Part shown: one piece after another, positions 29,116 through 37,867 of the stretch | How the letters are laid out: each line of letters starts with the position of its first letter | Numbering within the stretch: position 1 is the first letter of the stretch | NCBI RefSeq assembly: GCF_900115675.1 | Contig: NZ_FOXI01000006.1 | Location: 124,001 to 188,000, forward strand | Origin: Halolamina pelagica | GTDB lineage: Archaea > Halobacteriota > Halobacteria > Halobacteriales > Haloferacaceae | Direction: 5' to 3' | DNA length: 64,000 nt | The notes under the pieces: model-generated | Told to the model about the DNA's origin: nothing | Seen by the model: only the letters and a program-made list of their open reading frames with translations | Database searches by the model: none | Made by a program: the position numbers and the translations under genes

Positions 29116-30927
29116 ATGAACGACACCGACGACACAGGTTCGGAGGAAGAGGGCGGTCCGAGCGATAGCTGGCCGATCGCGGACGACGGCGAGGGCGACG
29201 ACGAGCCCGCTCCCGCGGACGCTGCCACCGCAACGGGCGACGCCGGGGACAGCGACGGCAAACCGGCCGACGCCGACGAAACGGTCGCCGACGAAACTGA
29301 CGCCGACCCGACAGACGCCAACGCCGCGACCGACGCTCCCGATCCCGCGGCGACCGAGAGCGCGACTGACGGCGACGGCGATGGGGACGACAGTGCGCCT
29401 AAGGAGGACGGGACGGATCCGGCTTCGGTCCTCGACACCGGGAGCGAGACCGTGACCGACGGCGTCGACGGCTCGATCGACAGCTCGGTCGACCTCGACA
29501 CCGGCGGCGTCGACATCGACCGGATGCTGGAGGACGACGGCGACAGCCAGGGGCTGTTCGACGACCTGATGGCCGGGGAGCCGATCTTCAGCAACAAGGA
29601 GGTCCTCAGACCCTCCTACACGCCCCACGAACTCCCCCACCGGACCGACCAGATCAACCAGATGGCCACCATCCTGGTGTCGGCGCTGCGCGGGGACACG
29701 CCGTCGAACATCCTCATCTACGGCAAGACGGGGACCGGGAAGACCGCGAGCGCGAAGTTCGTGAGCCAGGAACTGGAGTCCACCTCCCAGAAGTACGACG
29801 TGCCCTGCGAGGTGGAGTACATCAACTGCGAGATCACCGACACGCAGTACCGCGTGCTCGCCCAGCTCGCGAACAAGTTCATCGAGAAGAACCGCGAGAT
29901 CGTCACGGACCGACTCGAGGATCTCCGCGAACTCCGCTCGGCCGCGGCCGACGACGCCGACGTGCTCGCGGACACCGAGTTCGGTTCGGTCGAAGACGTC
30001 GACGAGGAGATCGCCGAACTGGAGGCCGACCGCGACGAGATGGAGGAGGTCCCCATGACCGGGTGGCCCACCGACCGCGTGTACACCAAGTTCTTCGACG
30101 CCATCGACTACCACGAGCGCGTGGTCGTCATCATGCTCGACGAGATCGACAAGCTCGTCGAGAAGTCCGGCGACGACACGCTGTACAACCTCTCCCGGAT
30201 GAACTCGGAGTTGGAGAACTCCCGGATCTCGATCATGGGCATCTCCAACGACCTGAAGTTCACCGACTTCCTCGATCCCCGGGTCAAGTCGAGCCTGGGG
30301 GAGGAGGAGATCGTCTTCCCCCCCTACGACGCCAACCAGCTCCGGGACATCCTCCAGCACCGCTCGGACGTGGCGTTCAAAGACGACGCGCTGACCGACG
30401 ACGTGATCCCGCTGTGTGCGGCGTTCGCGGCGCAGGAGCACGGGGACGCGCGACGCGCCCTCGACCTCCTCCGGACGGCGGGCGAACTCGCCGAGCGCAG
30501 TCAGGCCGAGACCGTCGAGGAGCAGCACGTCCGGCAGGCCCAGGACAAGATCGAACTCGACCGGGTCGTCGAGGTCGTCCGCACCCTCCCGACCCAGAGC
30601 AAGATCGTCCTGTTCGCGACCATCCTGCTCGAGAAGAACGGCGTCCACAACATCAACACCGGCGAGGTGTTCAACATCTACAAGCGCCTCTGCGAGGAGA
30701 TCGACGCCGACGTGCTGACCCAGCGCCGGGTCACCGACCTCATCAGCGAACTCGACATGCTGGGGATCGTCAACGCCGTCGTCGTCTCGAAGGGTCGCTA
30801 CGGCCGCACGAAGGAGATCTCGCTGTCGGTTCCGATCGAGGAGACCGAACACGTCCTGCTCTCGGACTCCCGGCTCGGCGACATCGAGAACGCCCAGCCG
30901 TTCGTGCAGGCCCGGTTCGACAACTGA
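29116..30927 (+). CDS. orc1: Orc1/Cdc6 origin-binding initiator
   Basis: 603 aa from the ATG at 29116. An acidic, Ala/Asp-rich N-terminal extension of about 145 residues precedes the conserved protein. The AAA+ domain starts near FDDLMAGEPIFSNKEVL, with Walker A GKTGTGKTASAKF, Walker B VVIMLDEIDKLV and sensor FTDFLDPRVKSSLGEEEI. An acidic insertion of about 35 residues sits between them. The C-terminal winged helix (about 500-590; GEVFNIYKRLCEEIDADVL, QRRVTDLISELDMLGIV) reads the ORBs. Orc1 binds the adjacent origin and loads the MCM helicase. The ORB over its promoter suggests autorepression. Confidence 0.97.
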   Translation: MNDTDDTGSEEEGGPSDSWPIADDGEGDDEPAPADAATATGDAGDSDGKPADADETVADETDADPTDANAATDAPDPAATESATDGDGDGDDSAPKEDGTDPASVLDTGSETVTDGVDGSIDSSVDLDTGGVDIDRMLEDDGDSQGLFDDLMAGEPIFSNKEVLRPSYTPHELPHRTDQINQMATILVSALRGDTPSNILIYGKTGTGKTASAKFVSQELESTSQKYDVPCEVEYINCEITDTQYRVLAQLANKFIEKNREIVTDRLEDLRELRSAAADDADVLADTEFGSVEDVDEEIAELEADRDEMEEVPMTGWPTDRVYTKFFDAIDYHERVVVIMLDEIDKLVEKSGDDTLYNLSRMNSELENSRISIMGISNDLKFTDFLDPRVKSSLGEEEIVFPPYDANQLRDILQHRSDVAFKDDALTDDVIPLCAAFAAQEHGDARRALDLLRTAGELAERSQAETVEEQHVRQAQDKIELDRVVEVVRTLPTQSKIVLFATILLEKNGVHNINTGEVFNIYKRLCEEIDADVLTQRRVTDLISELDMLGIVNAVVVSKGRYGRTKEISLSVPIEETEHVLLSDSRLGDIENAQPFVQARFDN

Positions 30928-30957
30928 TCGCGTTTCGGCTGACTCGGTCGTCGACGC

Positions 30958-30980
30958 GCTCCACTCGAAACGGTGGGGGT
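30958..30980 (+). other. ORB-like box after orc1
   Basis: GCTCCACTCGAAACGGTGGG with two more G residues lies in the 66-base gap between the convergent orc1 and signal peptidase genes. It matches the origin boxes as well as those in the core. A weaker copy (GTGGACCCGAAACGGTGGCG, 31062-31081) is inside the 3' end of the signal peptidase gene. Confidence 0.75.
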
Positions 30981-30993
30981 ACGGGCGAACGAG

Positions 30994-31812
30994 TTAGCCC
31001 ACTGCTGCCGTCGCCGTTGCCGTCCCAGCCGTCTGAACCTCGCCGACCACCTCGATTTCGTGTGGACCCGAAACGGTGGCGTTCTCGGACAGCACTGATT
31101 CGGCAGTCGTCACGCCCGCGGCACTACCGTCGACGGGTCCGGTCGTCGCTGCACCCGAAAAGCCCAGCCGGACCCAGCCGAGGTACGGGATCCGGACGCG
31201 GGCGGTGCCGACGACCCACTCGGCTTTCACCGGCGGGCTGATGTTGTTCGTCTGGTCGTAGTACGCGTTGTTGTCGCCCTTCGTGATGAAGCCGTCGTGG
31301 GGGGCCGGACAGTTGTCCATCTGCTCGCAGTTGTCGGCGCCCTGCACCCACGCCTTGTTGGCCTCGTCGTACCAGTTCTCGCCCTCCCCGACCCAGAATC
31401 GGGCGCGGTGGATGATCGGCGGACCGACGTTGCCCGCGCTGTCGTAGACGATCACGGTCCCGTAGTCGTTGAACGTCTCGTAGCCCACCTCCTCGCCGAC
31501 CTGGTGTGTGACGACGCCGGTGCCCTCGCGGGCGGCGTCGGGCGCGAACCGGCCGGGTTCGGTGACGAAGATCAGGTCCCCCTTCTGCATGTTGGGGTCC
31601 ATGCTCCCGCTCTCGACGGCGACCATCGGCGGCCAGACGCCGCTGATCGCGAACAGCAACAGCCCGACGGCGGCGACGGTCGCCATGCTGGTCAGCATCT
31701 CGCGGGCGAACATCAGCGGGCCGCTCTCGGCGGTCAGAAACCGTCTGAGCAGGCCGTCCGGTTCGTCGTCCCCGGCGGACGGCTCCGGCGGCGGACCCTC
31801 GCCAGCACTCAT
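30994..31812 (-). CDS. Signal peptidase I (S26, archaeal type)
   Basis: 272 aa from the ATG at 31812; a GTG further upstream is possible. One N-terminal membrane helix (about 40-60) precedes the catalytic Ser70 in VESGSMDPNMQKGD. The His of the archaeal Ser-His dyad is in PIIHRARFWVG, and Asp residues in GFITKGDNNAYYDQ correspond to the third catalytic box. A C-terminal Thr/Ala/Val-rich tail follows. The enzyme removes Sec signal peptides at the outer face of the membrane. A signal peptidase gene beside orc1 is a recurring feature near haloarchaeal origins. Confidence 0.92.
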   Translation of the reverse strand: MSAGEGPPPEPSAGDDEPDGLLRRFLTAESGPLMFAREMLTSMATVAAVGLLLFAISGVWPPMVAVESGSMDPNMQKGDLIFVTEPGRFAPDAAREGTGVVTHQVGEEVGYETFNDYGTVIVYDSAGNVGPPIIHRARFWVGEGENWYDEANKAWVQGADNCEQMDNCPAPHDGFITKGDNNAYYDQTNNISPPVKAEWVVGTARVRIPYLGWVRLGFSGAATTGPVDGSAAGVTTAESVLSENATVSGPHEIEVVGEVQTAGTATATAAVG

Positions 31813-31924
31813 CTGCTCCCGGCTTGTCGGGGGGCCGGCATAGGCCTTCTGACTGGTCGAGGGGACGTTGTCGTCGTTGTCCGTAACCGACACCCTTTCG
31901 GTCCGAAGGGCCGCCCGTGAGTGT

Positions 31925-34066
31925 ATGGCACGCATCGAGGCCGCGGACTTCCACGACATCGCCAAACCCGGCGACGTCCGGCTCTCCCCGGACGGCGAGC
32001 GGGTCGCGTTCGTTCGGCAGATCCCCGACGACGACGAGAGCTACGAGTCGACGATCCACCTGGTCCCCAGCGACGGCAGCGAGGACCCCCGGCAGTTCAC
32101 CGTCAGCGAGGGCGGCGACAGCCAGCCGCGCTGGTCGCCCTCCGGCGACCGCCTCGCCTTCGTCTCGAACCGCGGGAAGGACGACGACCGCCCCCAGCTC
32201 TGGATCATCCCCGTGGGCGGCGGCGAGGCCCGGCAGGTCACCGAGGTCCCCGCCGGCGTGGAGGGCATCACCTGGTCGCCCGACGGCACCCGCATCGCGT
32301 TCACGCAGTCCACCACCGAGGACGAACGCGAGGAAGGGCTCGACGTGGACATCGGCGACGAGGATGAGTACGAGCGCGAGACGCCCGACCCGCGGGTCAT
32401 CGACCGCACGGTCTACCGCTCGGGCCAGCAGTACTTCGACGGCACGCGCTCGCACGTCTACGTCGCCCACGTGGGCGAGGGCCTCGCGGACGCTGCGGAC
32501 GTCGCGGTCGACCGGGTCACGGACGGCGACGTGGACCACAACTCCCCCGAATGGGGCGACGAGTCGACGCTGTACTACACCGCACAGGACGTTGGCGAGG
32601 ACCCCGACGACTCCCACCGCTACTCCATCTACGCCTACGACACCGACGACGAGTCGGCCGGGAAGGTCCACGAGTCCAGCGGCTGGGGCGCGGGCGTCGC
32701 CGCCAACGCCGACGGCGAGGTCGCGTTCCTCTACAGCGAGGAGGAGCAAGTCAGCATCCAGCCGACCGAACTGAAGGTCGTCGACGCCGACTCCGGCGAG
32801 GTGGCGTGGCTCACCGAGGAGCTCGACCGCGGACTGGGCTACGAGGCCGCCCCCCAGTGGGGCCCCGACGGCGACCGCGTCTACTTCTCCACGCCCGACG
32901 AGGGCAAGACCAGCCTCTGGTCGGCCCCCAGCGACGCCGGCGAGGCGCCCCGGCGCGTCGTCCGTCCCGGCGCCGTCAGCGCCGCTCACGTCGGCGACGA
33001 GCGCGTCGCCTTCGCGATGAGCGAGTGGGCCCACCCCGGCGACGTGTTCGCCTGTGAGCGTGCACACGCCGACGCGCCCGGCCTCGACGGCGGAAGCGGC
33101 GCCGAGCGAGACGACTGCGTCCGCCTCTCGGAGCTCAACGCCGACTACTTCGAGGACGTGTCGGTCCAGGAGCCCGAGGAGCTACACTTCGAGTCCGAGG
33201 GGGGCGAGATCCAGGGCTGGACCATCACGCCGCCGGAGTTCGACCCCGAGGAGGAGTACCCCCTCGCGGTCGAGGTCCACGGCGGTCCCCACGCGATGTG
33301 GACCACCGCTGGCACGATGTGGCACGAGTTCCAGACCCTCGCCGCCCGCGGCTACGTCGTCTTCTGGTCGAACCCCCGCGGCTCGACGGGCTACGGGACC
33401 GACTTCATGCAGGCGATCGAGCGCGACTGGGGCGACGTGACGCTGACCGACGTGATGGCCGGCGTCGACCTGCTGACCGAGCGCGACTACGTCGACGCCG
33501 ACGACGTGCACCTCACGGGCGGCTCCTTCGGCGGCTACATGACCTCCTGGACGGTCGGCCAGACCGACTTCTTCACCTCCGCGGTCTCCCAGCGGGGCGT
33601 CTACGACCTCACGGGTTTCTACGGCTCGACCGACGGCGCCTACGCGCTCGTCGAGGGCGACTTCGACGCCGACCCGTGGGAGGAGCCGGAGTTCCTCTGG
33701 GAGCAGTCCCCGACGGGCCACGCCCACAACGTCGAGACGCCGACGCTGGTGATCCACTCCGAGGACGACTACCGCACCCCGGCCTGCACGGCCGAACTCT
33801 GGTACCGGATGGTCCGAAAGCAGGGCACCGACACCCGGTTCGTGCTCTACCCGCGCGAGGGCCACGAGCTCTCCCGCTCGGGTGAACCGGGCCACATCGT
33901 CGACCGCATCGAGCGGATCGCCCGCTGGTTCGACGGCTACAGCGACCACCACGACGTGCCCCGCGCACTCGACCGCGACGACGACGACGGACTCACCGCG
34001 GGCGAGGAAGACGAGGACGAGAACGGCGACGACGGAGACGCGGATTCCGACGAAACCGACGAGTAG
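31925..34066 (+). CDS. S9 family peptidase (acylaminoacyl/prolyl oligopeptidase type)
   Basis: 713 aa from the ATG at 31925. The first 400 residues form a beta propeller with repeats such as DIAKPGDVRLSPDGERVAF, QPRWSPSGDRLAFVSNRGKD and GITWSPDGTRIAF. The C-terminal alpha/beta hydrolase has the nucleophile Ser534 in GGSFGGYMTSW, the acid in IHSEDDYRTP and His in YPREGHELSRSGEP. The last 40 residues are almost all acidic (DDDDGLTAGEEDEDENGDD), a salt-adapted tail. No signal peptide, so it acts on peptides in the cytoplasm. Confidence 0.94.
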   Translation: MARIEAADFHDIAKPGDVRLSPDGERVAFVRQIPDDDESYESTIHLVPSDGSEDPRQFTVSEGGDSQPRWSPSGDRLAFVSNRGKDDDRPQLWIIPVGGGEARQVTEVPAGVEGITWSPDGTRIAFTQSTTEDEREEGLDVDIGDEDEYERETPDPRVIDRTVYRSGQQYFDGTRSHVYVAHVGEGLADAADVAVDRVTDGDVDHNSPEWGDESTLYYTAQDVGEDPDDSHRYSIYAYDTDDESAGKVHESSGWGAGVAANADGEVAFLYSEEEQVSIQPTELKVVDADSGEVAWLTEELDRGLGYEAAPQWGPDGDRVYFSTPDEGKTSLWSAPSDAGEAPRRVVRPGAVSAAHVGDERVAFAMSEWAHPGDVFACERAHADAPGLDGGSGAERDDCVRLSELNADYFEDVSVQEPEELHFESEGGEIQGWTITPPEFDPEEEYPLAVEVHGGPHAMWTTAGTMWHEFQTLAARGYVVFWSNPRGSTGYGTDFMQAIERDWGDVTLTDVMAGVDLLTERDYVDADDVHLTGGSFGGYMTSWTVGQTDFFTSAVSQRGVYDLTGFYGSTDGAYALVEGDFDADPWEEPEFLWEQSPTGHAHNVETPTLVIHSEDDYRTPACTAELWYRMVRKQGTDTRFVLYPREGHELSRSGEPGHIVDRIERIARWFDGYSDHHDVPRALDRDDDDGLTAGEEDEDENGDDGDADSDETDE

Positions 34067-34172
34067 CGCTCCCGAGGACTCCGGAGCGCTCCGGGGGAGG
34101 CTTTCACGTGGTCGTCAGACGTGCTCCCCGGCTGCGGTTTCGAACTGAAGCGAGGGGGTTCGCCGTAACGCC

Positions 34173-34192
34173 CTTCGGCGCCGGCGCCGAAG
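34173..34192. promoter_or_regulatory. Perfect 20-bp palindrome just before a zinc-finger gene
   Basis: CTTCGGCGCC at 34173-34182 is followed directly by its complement GGCGCCGAAG (34183-34192). It ends seven bases before the ATG at 34200, where a transcription start of a leaderless gene is expected. It may be an operator or a hairpin in the leader; it could also terminate transcripts from the S9 peptidase gene. Confidence 0.75.
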
Positions 34193-34199
34193 GAGCGGT

Positions 34200-34385
34200 A
34201 TGGACTGCGTGTACTGTGGCTCGGCGGTCGAGGAGCATGATCCGGTGTACGTCGCCGAGGGCGCGATCGACGCCGACCCCGTGCCGTTCTGCAACTACGC
34301 CTGTCTCACCACCTACGTCGAGGAGCAGGGGCTAACCGACGACGCGTGCTGTCACTGGTCGCCGGACGGCGAGCGCGCCGACTGA
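34200..34385 (+). CDS. Small zinc-finger-like protein
   Basis: 61 aa. Cys pairs MDCVYCG (residues 3 and 6) and FCNYACL (about 34 and 38) form a treble-clef-like site; a further CCHW near residue 50 is conserved-looking. The protein resembles small haloarchaeal zinc-binding proteins of unknown function. A perfect 20-base palindrome lies immediately upstream. No partner gene is evident. Confidence 0.78.
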   Translation: MDCVYCGSAVEEHDPVYVAEGAIDADPVPFCNYACLTTYVEEQGLTDDACCHWSPDGERAD

Positions 34386-34448
34386 AGCGACGGGAAGCGC
34401 GCCGAGCCCACAAAAGACACTTACAGCGAGCGCGACCAATTTCGGGCG

Positions 34449-35228
34449 ATGGACCGTCGCCGAGTCGCCCTCCTGCTCGTCGTCGTCGGGCTACTCTGCC
34501 TCCCGGCGCCGTACTACCTCGGCTGGGCAGCTGAGGCCACGTCCCCGCCCGCACAGAGCTCCCAGATATACGTCGCCGAACCGGTCGACCTCGACAACGC
34601 CTCCGACCGGAAGCAGTTCGTCGACGCCCACGGCCACGAGGTCGCGCTGGCGGACTACCGGATCACTGCACGGTACAGCGACGAGTACCGCGCGCCGAAC
34701 GCCACCCTCGACGCGCTGGTGACCGCGATGCGAGAGGGCTCAGCGAGCGTCGACGACCCCGACGCCCGCGCGGACCTGCGCGGGATCGACGCCGAGTACG
34801 AGTTCGTCCGCGACACCAACGAGAACACCGAGCCGGACGGCTACTACCGTCTCACCGTCGCTGACGACGGGGCGACCGTTCGCGCCGAGAACGTCTCCGA
34901 CCGCGCGGTCGCGAACGCGATCGCCGAGCGGGCGCCCCGCTACGGGAACCTCTCGGCGGGCGAGCAGCGAACCGTCGACCGGGTTCTCGAGAACTCGACG
35001 GGCGACGATCTCGGCTACCGCCCGCGAGTGAACGAGCCGTACGTCGATCAGTTCCCCACCGCGATCCGGAAGGGCGACACGCTGTACAGCGTCACCGTCT
35101 ACGGCCACGTCGACGACTTCGGACCCGGGTTCGGCGGCTTCGTCGTCGGCCTCGGCGTCGCGGCGGTGGGCGTGGTGCTGGTGATCGTCGGTGGTGGGCT
35201 CTACGCCTACGACCGCTGGAGCGGGTAG
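34449..35228 (+). CDS. Membrane protein with a large extracytoplasmic domain, function unknown
   Basis: 259 aa. An N-terminal signal-anchor helix (VALLLVVVGLLCLPAPYYLGW, about 6-27) and a C-terminal helix (about 225-250) flank an extracytoplasmic domain of some 190 acidic residues with sequons NAS, NAT, NVS, NLS and NST. No catalytic motif is visible. The gene lies between the zinc-finger gene and convergent upp. Family not recognised. Confidence 0.75.
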   Translation: MDRRRVALLLVVVGLLCLPAPYYLGWAAEATSPPAQSSQIYVAEPVDLDNASDRKQFVDAHGHEVALADYRITARYSDEYRAPNATLDALVTAMREGSASVDDPDARADLRGIDAEYEFVRDTNENTEPDGYYRLTVADDGATVRAENVSDRAVANAIAERAPRYGNLSAGEQRTVDRVLENSTGDDLGYRPRVNEPYVDQFPTAIRKGDTLYSVTVYGHVDDFGPGFGGFVVGLGVAAVGVVLVIVGGGLYAYDRWSG

Positions 35229-35262
35229 TCATGCCGGGCGAAATCAACGACCGTCAGCCGGC

Positions 35263-35943
35263 TTACGTCGTCCGGAACGAGCGGTCGCCCGCGTCGCCCA
35301 GCCCGGGGACGATGAACCCCTCCTCGTTGAGTTCGTCGTCGATGGCGACCGTCAACAGGTCGGCCTCGGGGAACGCCTCGTTCACCCGGATCAGCCCCTC
35401 CGGCGCCGACACCGCCGAGAGGACGAACAGGTCCTCGGGGTCGTCGGCGGCGGCGTCGAGCACGTTGTCGAGCACGGTGCACATCGTCGATCCCGTCGCG
35501 AGCATCGGGTCGGCGACGATCACGGTGTCGTCCTCCGTGATCTGGGGGAGCTTCTCGTAGTCGACGCTGATGGGGAAGGTGCCGTCGTCGTCCATCCCGG
35601 CCTCCTCGTCGCGGCCGGCGGAGATGACGCCCTGCTTCGCGCGGGGGAACGCCTTCAGCAGCCCCTCGACGAACGGGGTCGCCGCCCGGAGGACGTTGAT
35701 GATCACCACGTCGTCGAGCCCCTTGACGCGCTCGCCGGTGGTCTCGGTCAGGGGGGTCTGGACGGGGACGTACTCCGTCTCCATCGCGCCGTCGATGATC
35801 TCGTAGCCACAGATGCGGCCCAGTTTCACGAGTCCCTTGCGGAACGCCACCTGTTCGGTCTCCACGTCGCGGATCTTCGAGAGGGTGTCCTTCGCCAGCG
35901 CGTGCGTGACCAGGGACGCCTGGTCGCGGTCCTCGATGGGCAT
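35263..35943 (-). CDS. upp: Uracil phosphoribosyltransferase
   Basis: 226 aa from the ATG at 35943, the length usual in haloarchaea. The PRPP-binding loop is [14 protein letters not shown], and other marks are [15 protein letters not shown] and the uracil-binding end [13 protein letters not shown]. It converts uracil and PRPP to UMP in pyrimidine salvage. A second ATG at 35970 is in frame, but the TATA element at 35968-35973 would then lie on the start codon, so 35943 is preferred. Confidence 0.96.
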   Translation of the reverse strand: MPIEDRDQASLVTHALAKDTLSKIRDVETEQVAFRKGLVKLGRICGYEIIDGAMETEYVPVQTPLTETTGERVKGLDDVVIINVLRAATPFVEGLLKAFPRAKQGVISAGRDEEAGMDDDGTFPISVDYEKLPQITEDDTVIVADPMLATGSTMCTVLDNVLDAAADDPEDLFVLSAVSAPEGLIRVNEAFPEADLLTVAIDDELNEEGFIVPGLGDAGDRSFRTT

Positions 35944-35967
35944 TATCGACTCTGGGTCTGCGAGCGG

Positions 35968-35973
35968 CATAAA
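35968..35973 (-). promoter_or_regulatory. TATA element of upp
   Basis: TTTATG on the minus strand is centred 27 bases before the ATG at 35943. This spacing matches other leaderless promoters in the window and decides the start. Confidence 0.75.
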
Positions 35974-36024
35974 CTCGGGCGGTTCACTCCCTCCGTGTGG
36001 ACGCGGCACGAACGACCGCCCGGA

Positions 36025-37743
36025 CTACACGAACTTCCGGACGGTCATGTCCAGCGTGTCCAGGTCGAGGATCGGCGCGTAGCCGTAGTCGGGGTCGATG
36101 TTGACGGACTTCTGGAAGTCGGTCTGCTCCTGCCAGCAGCCGGAGTTGACCGCGAGGACGTTGTGGTACTTCCCCCACCCGAGCTTGTGGACGTGGCCGG
36201 TGTGGAACACGTCCGGCACCTCGTCGATCACGAGGTAGTCCGTCTCCTCGGGCGCGACGCGGGTGTGGCCGCCGTACTGCGGGGCGACGTGGCGCTTCTT
36301 CAGGAGTTGGTACATCGCCTTGTGCGGCTCGTCGTAGCTCGCTTTCTCCTCCGGGAGTTCGGCGATCACCTCGTCCAGCGAGACGCCGTGGTACATCAGC
36401 ACCGAGACGCCCTCGACGGTGACCGTCGACGGGTTGCCCGTAAACCGGGCGTCGTGGGCGCTCATGATGTCCCGGAGTTCCTCGGTGAAGGCCGGTTGGG
36501 GTTCGGCGAGCCGCACCGCGTCGTGGTTCCCGGGGATCATCACGATCTCCATGTCGCCGGGCACCTTCTTGAGCTCCTCCGCGAACGCCTCGTACTGCTC
36601 GTAGATGTCGACGATGTCGAGTTCCTCGTCCTGGTCCGGATAGACGCCGACGCCCTCGACCATGTCGCCGCCGATGAGGAGGTACTCGACGGACTTGGCC
36701 TCGGGGGTGTGGAGCCACTCGGCGAAGCGGTCCCACGCCCCCTGCGCGAACTCCTGGCTGCCGACGTGGACGTCGGAGATCAGCGCCGCCTGGACGTGTC
36801 TGTCGGCGGTGTTGGGCTTGTGGGTCCGGGGGACGTCGGGGAAGTGCAGCGAGTCGACGAACATGATCCCGCCGTCGTCGGCCAGGGTCCCCTGTACCGC
36901 GAGACACTCGTCGAGCAGCAGGTCGTCGACGAGCGGCGCGAACGCGCGGTCCTTCATGATCAGGCAGGGGAAGGTCCCGGTCGTGTCCTCCAGTTCGACG
37001 ATCCAGTGACCCGACGCAGTCGAGCGGATGTCGTCGACGAGCCCGATCATCTCGGCGTCGCTCCCGCCGGGCATCGACTGGATCGCCTCGGCGGGTCGGT
37101 GGTTCACGCGACCGCGCAGGAGCCCCGAGAGCCGCTCGTAGCGGTCCTGAAAGGTCCCGACGAACTCCTCGTACTGGCCGGTCCCGGTCGAGCGGCCGGT
37201 CACGTCGTTGGCGATCTCGGGTGCGGGCGGCGAACGGTTGCCCACGGCGTCGGCGGTCGCGGTCGGCGATGACGAATTAGTGGACCCCTCCGTTTCGACT
37301 CCGCTACCCGCCTCCTTCGACCGATTTTCAGAATTTTTCGCTCCAGTCGAAACGACGCTCCCGTCGCGGCCCGCCTCGGCGGACTCCGGCGACGAGTCAC
37401 CGTCGTCGGTCAGCAGTTCCTCGGCGGGAGTGGGGTCGTTCTCCCCGCCCATGTCCGTCGGCACCTTCTCCGCGAGGTCCGGCGCGCCCTCGGGCGTTTC
37501 GGGGTGGGAGAGCTCGTCCGGAGTCGCCTCGCTGTCGGGGTCGCCGCCGAGCAGGTCGTCCTCGAGTGCCGTGCGGGCGTGGTCGACGGTCACCACGAAC
37601 GCGTCGCCGGCGGCGTCGGCGGCCGCCTCCGCGGCGAGTTCGGGGTTGCCGGCGTTCGCGAGGAGGGTGACCGCCTCGCGCTCGGCGTTGTACCCCCGGC
37701 TCGTGAGTTCCTGCACGAGCCGTCGGTGGGACTCCTGTGGCAC
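36025..37743 (-). CDS. polB: DNA polymerase D small subunit DP1 (3'-5' exonuclease)
   Basis: 572 aa from the GTG at 37743; the open frame above it lacks conserved sequence. The N-terminal 60 residues are a small helical domain (VQELTSRGYNAEREAVTLL). Some 130 residues of acidic low-complexity linker follow, then an OB fold and a calcineurin-like phosphoesterase domain. Its metal motifs are SDVHVGSQ, GGDMVEG, GNHDA, YHGVS and HTGHVHK, all intact, so the proofreading exonuclease should be active. DP1 partners the large subunit encoded at 44670. The linker coding region contains two ORB-like sequences. Confidence 0.95.
   Translation of the reverse strand: MPQESHRRLVQELTSRGYNAEREAVTLLANAGNPELAAEAAADAAGDAFVVTVDHARTALEDDLLGGDPDSEATPDELSHPETPEGAPDLAEKVPTDMGGENDPTPAEELLTDDGDSSPESAEAGRDGSVVSTGAKNSENRSKEAGSGVETEGSTNSSSPTATADAVGNRSPPAPEIANDVTGRSTGTGQYEEFVGTFQDRYERLSGLLRGRVNHRPAEAIQSMPGGSDAEMIGLVDDIRSTASGHWIVELEDTTGTFPCLIMKDRAFAPLVDDLLLDECLAVQGTLADDGGIMFVDSLHFPDVPRTHKPNTADRHVQAALISDVHVGSQEFAQGAWDRFAEWLHTPEAKSVEYLLIGGDMVEGVGVYPDQDEELDIVDIYEQYEAFAEELKKVPGDMEIVMIPGNHDAVRLAEPQPAFTEELRDIMSAHDARFTGNPSTVTVEGVSVLMYHGVSLDEVIAELPEEKASYDEPHKAMYQLLKKRHVAPQYGGHTRVAPEETDYLVIDEVPDVFHTGHVHKLGWGKYHNVLAVNSGCWQEQTDFQKSVNIDPDYGYAPILDLDTLDMTVRKFV
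37283..37305 (-). other. ORB-like box inside the DP1 gene
   Basis: The minus strand reads CGGAGTCGAAACGGAGGGG, which keeps the ORB core and G-string. It lies in the coding sequence of the disordered linker, where codon choice is free. Confidence 0.65.
37340..37360 (+). other. Second ORB-like core inside the DP1 gene
   Basis: GCTCCAGTCGAAACGACGCT has a perfect TCCAGTCGAAACG core but no G-string. It lies 35 bases from the box at 37283-37305 and is oppositely oriented. Confidence 0.5.
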
Positions 37744-37867
37744 GACACTCTCTCGGCGAGGCCCGGGCAAAAGCGTGACGACGCGTGCGCGGTCGCGTCG
37801 CCGAAGCTCGCGTGACGCCCGTTCCGGGTTCGGCACGGCTAAGCGAGCGGCGGCCCCAGCCTCCAGC

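Noticed and set aside
34136-34157. Another ORB (TTCGAACTGAAGCGAGGGGG)
   Set aside because: It needs an insertion and deletion to align with the box core and lacks CGAAACG; too weak to call.
34067-34199. Possible tRNA, because of a GGTTTCGAACT stretch
   Set aside because: No acceptor stem, anticodon arm or D arm can be paired around it.
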